Source of the DNA: Bacteroidales bacterium UBA1208
GTDB lineage: Bacteria; Bacteroidota; Bacteroidia; Bacteroidales; P3
NCBI GenBank assembly: GCA_002309955.1
Contig: DBXQ01000122.1
Location: forward strand, 2,299-26,659
Reading direction: 5' to 3'
Length of the DNA stretch: 24,361 nt
Shown one piece after another: positions 6,827 through 13,147 of this stretch (positions within the stretch are counted from its first letter, which is position 1; each line of letters opens with the position of its first letter). The notes beneath the pieces are model-generated. The model was not told where the DNA came from, searched no databases, and saw nothing but the letters and a program-made list of their open reading frames with translations. The position numbers and the translations under genes are program-made.

Positions 6827-8455
6827 TTATAACGCCTCTCGGTGCATGTCGCTGATACGCTGTGCAATGCTTTCGGGCGAAATGACCTTCACCCACCGGC
6901 CGCGGGAGAGGATATGGGCTAAAAAGTCGCTTGTCGGGCGGAGGAATAATTCAAAATCGACATACTCACCTTTGTCCTCCACCAACTGTTGGGAAGGGTG
7001 GAGAGACAGGTCGCGCAAGGCGTAACGTTCGTTGCCGAAAGCCCGCAGCACAATGCGCTGGAGCGGGATGCGGTCGTCGGTCATCACGCCGAAATACTCG
7101 GAGAAGAAAGCCTCGGCGTCAAAGTCCGGGTCAACAGCAAAGGGCTCGTCGGTGAGGATCAGCGAGGTGATGCGGTCGAAAGATAGCGTTATGGGGTACA
7201 AGCCACTGTCTTGTCCATCTCCGGGATACAAGCCCCCGGCTTGTAAAACGGGCTGGGAGCCCGTCCCCCTGGGATGCAAGCCACTGGCTTGTGAAACGGG
7301 TTGGGAGCCCGTGCTCCGTTCCCCGACCCATGGCCATCCATCTAATCCGGCATTGGCAGGGTTGTTCAAGATGTAGTTGATGGTTTTCTGTAGGTGGCTG
7401 TCGTCGCGGATATAACGGTCGTAATACTCTTCCATCCAGAATTTCCCAGTGCGCCCAAGGATTCTGTTAGCTTCCTTGGCTGTATAGGAACGCCAACCGT
7501 GCATGATTCTTGAAAGTGACCATCCTTCATTCACTTCAATCAATACATGTACGTGGTTGGGCATGATACACCAGCATATTAGCTGGTATCTCTCACCGTC
7601 GAAATGTTTGAGAGTGTCTTGCATAATGGCGGCAATCCGTTCGTCCCGCAGAAAACATTGTCCATAACCAGCGTCTTCGAACTCTGCAATCTTTTGGCGG
7701 AGTCGTTGGTACTGGATGCTGTCACAGGAGGAGTCATCTTCGTTGATGTCCAGCTTCCGTTTGATCTCCTCTATCACTTCTTTTGGAAGAGAGTCGTATA
7801 GGCGGAAAGTGATGCTCTGAAGTGCCTTGTTCTCACGATGGGGGACGCTATGGAAGCGTCGGTGCCAATCTTTTATTTCGGTAGATGTTTTTAGAGATAC
7901 GGGCAGGGTGCCCGTATCCCCAGGGGTTACAGGCTGGGAGCCTGTGCTCCGGATATTTCCTACTAAGTACCAGCGGCGGCGGAAGAGCTTGATGCAATAG
8001 GGGGCTATTGTCCAGAAGGCATCGGTCGTAGAGCCGTAGCGGCGATAGGTGATGTCGATGAGTACGCCACGTTGCATCGCTTCCACTATCTGTCGTAACA
8101 ATTCTCCTTCGGTGGGGATGCTTTCAAGCAGGATACGGTCGTGTAGGTTCCGTGCTTCTCCTACGATATTGCTCACTGTCAGTGTGCTGAGCATCCATTG
8201 TTGTACGGTGTCAGTGCGAAGAAGGTTGCTGTTGACGATATAGTAGCGGTTGTCGGCGTCGCAGCCGATGGTGATGCCGAAAATCTCCTCCACCTCGTTG
8301 CGGTGGCGGTTGAAGGTGGTGCGGCTCAGCGGACGGCCATTGCTGAGCTCCGTGCGCAGCCAGCGTTCGTTCAGGTCGGCCAGAGTGATACGCTTGCAGC
8401 GCTGGATGGTGTCCACCAGCCACACGTATTGCTTGAAGAGGAAGGATGCTTTCAT
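6827..8455 (-). CDS. WYL-domain regulator carrying an in-frame RAYT transposase
   Basis: This is one 542-codon frame made of two proteins. Residues 1-169 form the first part of a WYL-domain transcription factor: an N-terminal winged helix (about 1-75), a linker, then YRRYGSTTDAFWTIAPYCIK and RRWYLVGNI. Residues about 421-542 continue it (ITLSFDRITSLILTDEPF to the C-terminal WCX-like domain). Together these make a normal-sized WYL regulator of about 290 aa. Between them, about 250 residues form a RAYT (IS200-like, Y1) transposase bounded by translated REP palindromes. WYL proteins often control defence or DNA-damage genes and bind inverted repeats. The ATG at 8455 overlaps the vsr stop by 4 bp, so the two are cotranscribed. 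Whether the chimera still regulates is unknown. Confidence 0.85.
   Translation of the reverse strand: MKASFLFKQYVWLVDTIQRCKRITLADLNERWLRTELSNGRPLSRTTFNRHRNEVEEIFGITIGCDADNRYYIVNSNLLRTDTVQQWMLSTLTVSNIVGEARNLHDRILLESIPTEGELLRQIVEAMQRGVLIDITYRRYGSTTDAFWTIAPYCIKLFRRRWYLVGNIRSTGSQPVTPGDTGTLPVSLKTSTEIKDWHRRFHSVPHRENKALQSITFRLYDSLPKEVIEEIKRKLDINEDDSSCDSIQYQRLRQKIAEFEDAGYGQCFLRDERIAAIMQDTLKHFDGERYQLICWCIMPNHVHVLIEVNEGWSLSRIMHGWRSYTAKEANRILGRTGKFWMEEYYDRYIRDDSHLQKTINYILNNPANAGLDGWPWVGERSTGSQPVSQASGLHPRGTGSQPVLQAGGLYPGDGQDSGLYPITLSFDRITSLILTDEPFAVDPDFDAEAFFSEYFGVMTDDRIPLQRIVLRAFGNERYALRDLSLHPSQQLVEDKGEYVDFELFLRPTSDFLAHILSRGRWVKVISPESIAQRISDMHREAL
7198..7312. repeat. REP-like palindrome cluster on the 3' side of the RAYT
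   Basis: Two palindrome types alternate. Type A is ACGGGCTGGGAGCCCGT (7248-7264) and ACGGGTTGGGAGCCCGT (7296-7312). Type B is CAAGCC-N3-GGCTTG, seen near 7219-7233 and at 7277-7291, with a degenerate copy near 7199-7214. On the minus strand they encode the TGSQPV, GLHP and GLYP strings of the chimeric protein. Confidence 0.75.
7899..7945. repeat. REP-like palindrome pair on the 5' side of the RAYT
   Basis: ACGGGCAGGGTGCCCGT (7899-7915) and ACAGGCTGGGAGCCTGT (7929-7945) flank a 13-bp spacer and encode TGTLPV and TGSQPV in the minus-strand frame. The first is identical to the unit amplified at 19639-19844. Confidence 0.75.
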
Positions 8456-9015
8456 TTGCTGTGGTATTCGATATTGTTTTCGGCGGCTGCTGGGAGCTGT
8501 TCTTCCCCTGTGTTGAAGGGGACGGGAGCATGCTTGTAGCGTGCAAGCATGTTGCTATTGAGCAGCAGCTCCACCTCGCGCATGGTATGTTCTATTTTGG
8601 TGGCGACAAGCTGGCATTCCCACACCACGATGACCTGCCAGCCGTTCTCCAGCAGCACTTGGTAGTTCCGCTGGTCTCGCTCCTGGTTGCGCTTGATTTT
8701 CGCCACCCAGAACTCTCTATTGCTTTGCGGAATCTTGCAGCAACGGGAGTTCTCAATTTTCAATTTTGAATTTTCAATTTGTGCAGATGAAAGCTGCACA
8801 CCGTGTCCGTGCCAGAAGCATCCGTTCACGAAGATAGCCGTGCGGTAAGGCCGCATCACGATGTCCGGCTTGCCGGGCACGCTCTTCACGTTCAGGCGGT
8901 AGCGGTAGCCGTGGTGCCACAGCCAACGGCGCACCTTCAGCTCGGGTTTCGTGTCCCGGCTGCGGATGTGCGACATGCACCGGTGCCGCTGCTCAGCTGT
9001 CATCGTGTCGGTCAT
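8452..9015 (-). CDS. vsr: Very short patch repair endonuclease (Vsr)
   Basis: This 187-aa Vsr-family nuclease nicks 5' of the thymine at T:G mismatches that arise by deamination of 5-methylcytosine. Family landmarks are clear: MSHIRSRDTKPEL (14-26, E25), VPGKPDIVM (46-54, catalytic D51), FVNGCFWHGH (62-71, H69 and H71), REFWVAKIKRNQERD (100-114) and GWQVIVVWEC (125-134). It is longer than the usual 130-160 aa. Residues about 73-90 include IENSKLKIENS from an AT-rich repeat, and the tail after about 152 contains a palindrome-coded stretch. No cytosine-5 methyltransferase, the usual partner, is in this window. A -7 box lies at 9073-9080. Its stop overlaps the WYL gene start. Confidence 0.92.
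   Translation of the reverse strand: MTDTMTAEQRHRCMSHIRSRDTKPELKVRRWLWHHGYRYRLNVKSVPGKPDIVMRPYRTAIFVNGCFWHGHGVQLSSAQIENSKLKIENSRCCKIPQSNREFWVAKIKRNQERDQRNYQVLLENGWQVIVVWECQLVATKIEHTMREVELLLNSNMLARYKHAPVPFNTGEEQLPAAAENNIEYHSK
8529..8551. repeat. Palindrome in the vsr 3' coding region
   Basis: CATGCTTG (8529-8536) and CAAGCATG (8544-8551) form an 8-bp-arm inverted repeat preceded by ACGGGAG. It encodes part of the SNMLARYKHAP stretch in the Vsr tail, beyond the conserved domain. It may be another REP-class element. Confidence 0.45.
8751..8780. repeat. TCAATTTT repeat inside vsr
   Basis: Three tandem TCAATTTT-like units (one inverted as GAATTTTCAATT) interrupt the GC-richer vsr sequence and encode QIENSKLKIENS in frame. 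Such ATTTTCAATT strings are normally intergenic low-complexity sequence. Confidence 0.6.
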
Positions 9016-9072
9016 AAGGCTATTTCTTCATCGATTGATCCAACCCTGTATGGTATAGTCTTTCTAAAGTTG

Positions 9073-9080
9073 CAAAGATA
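9073..9080 (-). promoter_or_regulatory. -7 box for the vsr-WYL operon
   Basis: TATCTTTG on the minus strand matches TAnnTTTG and is followed by CAAC. The vsr ATG is about 57 bp downstream. The 335-bp stretch 9016-9350 holds this promoter and otherwise shows no gene I can support; it is also the region downstream of the DUF2075 gene. Confidence 0.65.
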
Positions 9081-9350
9081 CACATTTTTCTTGACATATG
9101 ATGTAACCGAAACTTTTTATAGGGACATGAAATTTTATATTTGTCAGATTCTCCCCACAAATTCGTATGTATAAGTGCATCCTTCCACCAGTTGGTATCT
9201 TGACTCGCCAGCATACGGTTCCTTCTCATCATAGACCTTAGCCTTTAAGGACTGGGGATACACCACCAACCTTATGCTTGAAATAGAGACAAGCCGCAAC
9301 ATTCATTGCTTAACTTTAAGTGCTGTTGATATGCATCTTTTGTGAAATTA

Positions 9351-11489
9351 TTATATCACAGTTAATCCTAATAACTTAAGATACTCATAGGTCTCATCGT
9401 AAAAATTGGGGTTGCGAGTAGAATCTAATATGCAACTGTTTTCATTATAGTGGCTTCCCTTAGGCACAACGATGACCATACCAGCGCGTGCTCGTGTTAG
9501 TAAAACGCGATAGGCATTTTTCATATAGAATCGTTTTATTTCTTGGGTATTGGTAGTTTGATCAACGGGATTCCATTTATTACCATTAAAATCATAATAG
9601 TTCCAGTCATTTTTATCCTTATTATACCTGAAATCTGCATCCCACATGATAGCTGCAAGATCTAATTCCAATCCTTGTACAAAGAATTCATTTAATGCTA
9701 TTTCAAGGAAATTAGAAGAGCTAATATGATCAGAGGGATCAAGGAACCAATTAGGCACTTTGTCTAAATATTCTGTTACCTTCTTGATTTCATATCCTAA
9801 TGGCCGGAGACGAGCTGCTTTGGACGACATTAGCATTCCTATTCGTATTTCTTCATCATCAATTCCATTAATATACCCTCTGTCAACCAGTTGTTCTTTG
9901 CGTGTGCGTAATTTCTTTTTTGCAATTTCAATGTCTCTTGTAAGGTATATCTGATATTTATCTTTAAACTGTTTATATAGCTCCTTCGCGTTCTCTATAT
10001 TGCAATTTAGAAGCTCTTGAACAAACGTTGCAACTTTATCACTTCTATTTGAACGTTGACAAGCCTTAAGGTGTAATGATGAATCTAGAGTTAAACGTCC
10101 TTGTTTCTTGAAATAGTCTCTATAATTGTCCAATGTCTCACCATCATCAGTTTTACTATCATATTCTTCTCCGCAAAGTTCATCTGACATATAAATATGC
10201 CAATCATCAAAGTCTTTATTATTTTTTATAGCACTTAACCATTCACATATGCCAGCCTCTCCTGTATTGATCTCTTGCCCTCCACCAACAAGACAAACAA
10301 ATACGCCCCAGTCCCGTTGGTTCATGTCCCAAAGTAGCAGGCCTGGTTCTGAAAAAGGGAAAGATTCTTCTTGCCAGTACTTTTTTCCAGTCTGACCTGG
10401 TCTTATCATTTTCTCTTTATTCCATGCGCGCTGTGCCTCATCAAAGATAATTACATGTTGGCTCCCAAGGTCTGCATTCTCTCTTAATTTGTATGAACCA
10501 CCTTTAGTATAGTCTAAGCGTTTTTCAAATATCTCTTTTTTGTACCCATAAGCATCACGAATAATTGTTTCGACTGATATTTCATTTTTTGGCCTTACAA
10601 GATTCTTTTTGTTTTTCTGTAAATCACGTTTAAGTGATGTAGTAAGGACTTTCACCAATGGTCCATTACCTGATAACATACTGGCACCAAGTTCTTGTAG
10701 TCTTACAGAGATATTGAGTCCAACTAAAGTTTTACCTGCCCCAGGAACGCCTGTTACAAAACATATAGACTTTGAAGATTGGTTACGCGTTTGTTCTACG
10801 ACTGTTTCTACGATATAGTCCTCAGCTTGCAATCGTGTTTTTTCAGACGATTCTCCGATGGTGAATCCTTTTACATTATTCTGTCTCCAAACATTTCTTG
10901 CAGCATCAATAATTGTTGGGCTAGCTTTAAAGATACCATTCTCCCAACTTTTTTCCCAATCATTAGTTCCATCATACGGAATAATGTCAAGGATATGATC
11001 AATAGCTTCTTGTAAATTGCAAGAATTGCACATTATGGTTTTATAGACCATATCTTCTTCGGATGGAATATATTCGAGTTTATCGCAAGTTGCATCTGTT
11101 GCAACAAGAATAGGAATGATCCAGTTATCATTACTCCTACTATGGAAATATTTTAAGCGCAGAGCATATCCATTCGTCTGTTGTTTTGCCTGAACCTCAT
11201 GGGTGGTTGCATTCACCTTATATTCTACAACAAAAATCTTACCTTCTAATAAGATGACTACATCAATTGCTTTTGGCAAACTTGGAATACTATATTCAAA
11301 AATAATTCTTCCATTTTTCCCCTTTAGAATGCTCTGAAGATCGTTATATTCTTTTTCCCATGCTATTGTTTGATTGCTTGCCAATTCTGAATGATTCTGC
11401 TTATGGCGGTTCATCAATATCCCCTGAAAATATTCAGGACTCATTGAAAGGAATTCTTCTATTGAAAATGAGGTATTAAAGTTAGTCAT
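9351..11489 (-). CDS. PD-(D/E)XK nuclease fused to DUF2075 helicase-like ATPase
   Basis: This 712-aa protein has two parts. The N-terminal part resembles a PD-(D/E)XK nuclease core: E65 in FEYSIPS, D76 in KAIDVVILLEGK and E89-x-K91 in FVVEYKV. The second part is a P-loop NTPase of the DUF2075 (COG3410) type. It has Walker A GVPGAGKT (247-254), Walker B VIIFDEAQRAW (346-356) and a C-terminal YRVLLTRARAGMVIV segment resembling helicase motif VI. Such proteins are predicted to act on DNA or RNA and often occur in variable, defence-rich regions; the biological role here is inferred. The gene is far more AT-rich than its neighbours, consistent with horizontal acquisition. It lies upstream of vsr on the same strand, separated by about 335 bp. 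Confidence 0.85.
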   Translation of the reverse strand: MTNFNTSFSIEEFLSMSPEYFQGILMNRHKQNHSELASNQTIAWEKEYNDLQSILKGKNGRIIFEYSIPSLPKAIDVVILLEGKIFVVEYKVNATTHEVQAKQQTNGYALRLKYFHSRSNDNWIIPILVATDATCDKLEYIPSEEDMVYKTIMCNSCNLQEAIDHILDIIPYDGTNDWEKSWENGIFKASPTIIDAARNVWRQNNVKGFTIGESSEKTRLQAEDYIVETVVEQTRNQSSKSICFVTGVPGAGKTLVGLNISVRLQELGASMLSGNGPLVKVLTTSLKRDLQKNKKNLVRPKNEISVETIIRDAYGYKKEIFEKRLDYTKGGSYKLRENADLGSQHVIIFDEAQRAWNKEKMIRPGQTGKKYWQEESFPFSEPGLLLWDMNQRDWGVFVCLVGGGQEINTGEAGICEWLSAIKNNKDFDDWHIYMSDELCGEEYDSKTDDGETLDNYRDYFKKQGRLTLDSSLHLKACQRSNRSDKVATFVQELLNCNIENAKELYKQFKDKYQIYLTRDIEIAKKKLRTRKEQLVDRGYINGIDDEEIRIGMLMSSKAARLRPLGYEIKKVTEYLDKVPNWFLDPSDHISSSNFLEIALNEFFVQGLELDLAAIMWDADFRYNKDKNDWNYYDFNGNKWNPVDQTTNTQEIKRFYMKNAYRVLLTRARAGMVIVVPKGSHYNENSCILDSTRNPNFYDETYEYLKLLGLTVI

Positions 11490-11630
11490 GAGCTTTTTGA
11501 ATACTATAAGGCAGGAAGGAGCCCTTCCAACATTGTAAATTGTCTATTAATATTAGTGGAAAATATCTTGTAATATTCTTAGGATGTGTCTTATATGGCG
11601 CATGGTACTATTATTGCCTCCTAAGGGGAT

Positions 11631-11665
11631 GAAAAAGCCCTCTTTTCATTCTTTGAAAAGAGGGC
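11631..11665 (-). terminator. Strong intrinsic terminator
   Basis: The perfect 12-bp stem GCCCTCTTTTCA / TGAAAAGAGGGC (11637-11648 and 11654-11665) with a 5-nt loop is followed on the minus strand by TTTTTC. It ends the presumed small RNA that starts near 11960. Confidence 0.8.
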
Positions 11666-11960
11666 GTGGATGATAACTGGGATACCGGGGTTAGCACAAC
11701 CCATCATACAACAATCATCAGTTCACGCCCTTTGGTTGGAGCGTAAACATCCGTTGCGTTGTCTGATTGCTGATTTGTTGAAGTGCTAATTCGGTATCCT
11801 CAGCCTAATCAAGGATGTTATAGACTCAGTTTTTCTTTATTGTTCTTTCGTCGCTATTTTATTGTCCGTAAGTCTCCAACGGGGTCACACAATAAGAAGG
11901 GCATGAGACTTCTGTACCATAAGGCAATGCCTTTCTCTCACACTTTTTATGCACATTATC
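11631..11960 (-). ncRNA. Structured small RNA (possibly 6S-like)
   Basis: A TATCTTTG -7 box (11967-11974) and a strong terminator (11631-11665) bracket about 330 nt with no convincing reading frame. The 3' half folds into a long rod. GGATACCG (minus strand, 11799-11792) pairs with CGGTATCC (11687-11680), then TTAGCAC with GTGCTAA (11789-11783 and 11697-11691). A CAACAAATC / GATTGTTG helix and a terminal ACGC/GCGT hairpin follow. A rod with internal bubbles recalls 6S RNA (Bacteroidetes have a 6S-Flavo class), but I cannot confirm the consensus. No tmRNA tag, RNase P core or SRP motif was seen. The rest of 11490-12250 holds a divergent -7 box at 12026 and AT-rich repeats. Confidence 0.6.
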
Positions 11961-11966
11961 GCATTG

Positions 11967-11974
11967 CAAAGATA
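11967..11974 (-). promoter_or_regulatory. -7 box for the small RNA
   Basis: TATCTTTGCAATG on the minus strand matches the Bacteroidetes -7 consensus. The expected start is about 7 bp downstream, near 11960. A divergent box (12026-12033) lies about 50 bp away on the other strand. Confidence 0.65.
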
Positions 11975-12025
11975 CGAATTTTTCCTGGGTTTTCGGGTTT
12001 TTTGGTGGGGAAAAAATATTTTTTG

Positions 12026-12033
12026 TATATTTG
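12026..12033 (+). promoter_or_regulatory. -7 box upstream of the 273-aa gene
   Basis: TATATTTG on the plus strand matches TAnnTTTG. The next gene starts 218 bp downstream, so the leader would be long. That leader contains a direct repeat ATCGTTGATGT (near 12157-12178), an ACGATAGAA / TTCTATCGT inverted pair and two TTTTTGAC-A-TATAA blocks just before the start codon. I see no recognisable riboswitch. Confidence 0.45.
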
Positions 12034-12250
12034 CATGGTAGGTGTTTTTGGGAAGGTTGGCGTAAGGTGTTGTGGGGCTGTGAGTAGGACCAATATTTTA
12101 ACGATAGAAGTACGTTATTTTTACGTTTGTATGACGATATTCTATCGTCGAAATATCGTTGATGTATCGTTGATGTGATGAAACATGATTGGGATTTCAA
12201 TTTTTGACAATATAATTTTCAGTTTTTGACATTATAAAAAGTACAGGATT

Positions 12251-13072
12251 ATGGCTAGGTTGAAGCACAAAGGTGTCACCCTCAGCGGGACGCTGAGGAA
12301 GGACGGGGTGTCGTTTTACACCCGTGGCGGTAAGGTGATTATGCGGTCGGCAAAGAGCGAGCAGCCGTTGCGGCGCACACGCGGGCAGTTCGTTGCCAGG
12401 CAGCGGCTGGCGCATAACAACACACTGTGGAAAAGGCTGCGCGATGCGGCGGAGCCGATGTTTGCGGGTAGCGTGACGGCTTACGCCCGTTTCCGCACGT
12501 TGATGAGCAAGCTGCCTGTGGTTTTCCTGACCAAAAAGGAGCATGAGAATATGGCTTCGTTGCTGTTGGAGGGGATGCCCGTGAGCGACGGCCTCCTGCA
12601 GGATCTGGATTACCGTCTGGGCGAGGTGGAGGGCGAGCCGGCGTTGCTGACGTCGGTGAGGATGAAGGACGCGTTGCCAGAAGGGGCTGAGGCGGCGGAT
12701 GTGGCGGCGGCCCTGTGCGGCGCGGATGCCGACCTGCAGCGGGGCGACAGGCTGCGGCTGTACCGGTTGTGCCAGAAGGAGGAGGAGGGTGTGCCGAAGG
12801 TGTATGTGACGGCCGAGGAGTTGCTGCTGGATGGCGATTGCGGGGGTACGGGGTTCAGCGGGTTGGCGCTGCGGTGCGTGGACGGCCGTCTGGCGTTGGT
12901 GGGGGATGAGTTCCTTGACGCGATGATGGGCTGGGCGTTGGTGCGCATCAGCGGCGAACGGTGCTCAAGCCAGTCGGTGGCGACGCGCTGCACGCTCTAT
13001 GAGCGATACACTACCGAGGAGGCACTGGCCCGCGCGGCGGAGAGCTACGGCGGGCTGACGGGAGTGCAGTGA
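12251..13072 (+). CDS. Hypothetical Bacteroidales protein (DUF6266-like start)
   Basis: This 273-aa soluble protein has no signal peptide or membrane helix. The basic N-terminus (MARLKHKGVTLSGTLRKDGVSFYTRGGKVIMRS, given by its first 33 codons) has a short beta-rich start followed by KVIMRSAKSEQPLRRTRGQ. This is reminiscent of DUF6266-type proteins, but the match is weak. The middle has a helical RLAHNNTLWKRLRDAAEPMF segment, and the C-terminal half is a mostly beta, acidic domain (about 110-255). No catalytic motif stands out. High GC sets it apart from the AT-rich sequence just upstream. It is a single gene on the plus strand, 75 bp before the MATE gene. The ATG at 12251 is the first good start after several stops. 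Confidence 0.65.
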   Translation: MARLKHKGVTLSGTLRKDGVSFYTRGGKVIMRSAKSEQPLRRTRGQFVARQRLAHNNTLWKRLRDAAEPMFAGSVTAYARFRTLMSKLPVVFLTKKEHENMASLLLEGMPVSDGLLQDLDYRLGEVEGEPALLTSVRMKDALPEGAEAADVAAALCGADADLQRGDRLRLYRLCQKEEEGVPKVYVTAEELLLDGDCGGTGFSGLALRCVDGRLALVGDEFLDAMMGWALVRISGERCSSQSVATRCTLYERYTTEEALARAAESYGGLTGVQ

Positions 13073-13147
13073 GTGGGGTGGCCCTCGGTCCGCGACGATT
13101 CACGGCAATGCATCAATACAATAAAGCATTGATTGTTGCGTTATTGA

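Larger units (their letters stand above)
7196..7948 (-). mobile_element. REP-bounded RAYT (TnpA_REP) insertion
   Basis: This segment encodes residues about 170-420 of the WYL chimera. After REP-coded TGSQPV and TGTLPV, a RAYT begins with KDWHRRF, then SITFRLYDSLPKEV (about 214-227), GQCFLRDERIAAIMQDTLKHF (about 265-285) and the HUH motif PNHVHVL (299-305; H301, H303). SRIMHGWRSYTAKEANRILG and FWMEEYYDRYIRDD (339-352) follow, carrying the candidate catalytic tyrosine (Y344 or Y345), then the YILNNPANAGL tail. All RAYT landmarks are present, so the domain may be active. RAYT enzymes process REP sequences as single strands. Both flanks carry palindromes of this class, which matches a RAYT-REP unit ('REPtron'). 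Exact ends are uncertain by a few codons. Confidence 0.8.

Noticed and set aside
7131..7312. CRISPR-like reading of the alternating palindromes near the RAYT
   Set aside because: Units are unequal in length, spacers are only a few to about 15 bp and not unique, there is no cas gene, and the frame is coding.
9020..9232. Minus-strand 70-codon frame upstream of vsr
   Set aside because: It spans the vsr -7 promoter box, has no recognisable features and lies in AT-rich intergenic sequence.
11631..11960. tmRNA or RNase P RNA for the structured RNA
   Set aside because: No tag-peptide frame with a terminal CCA-type end and no conserved RNase P P4 core sequences were seen.
11783..12200. Overlapping short frames on both strands in the small-RNA region
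   Set aside because: They cross a promoter box and the stem-forming sequence, and their translations look like random AT-rich sequence.
12204..12238. Sigma-70-like TTGACA and TATAAA before the 273-aa gene
   Set aside because: The spacing is about 23 bp and Bacteroidetes promoters use TTTG / TAnnTTTG instead.
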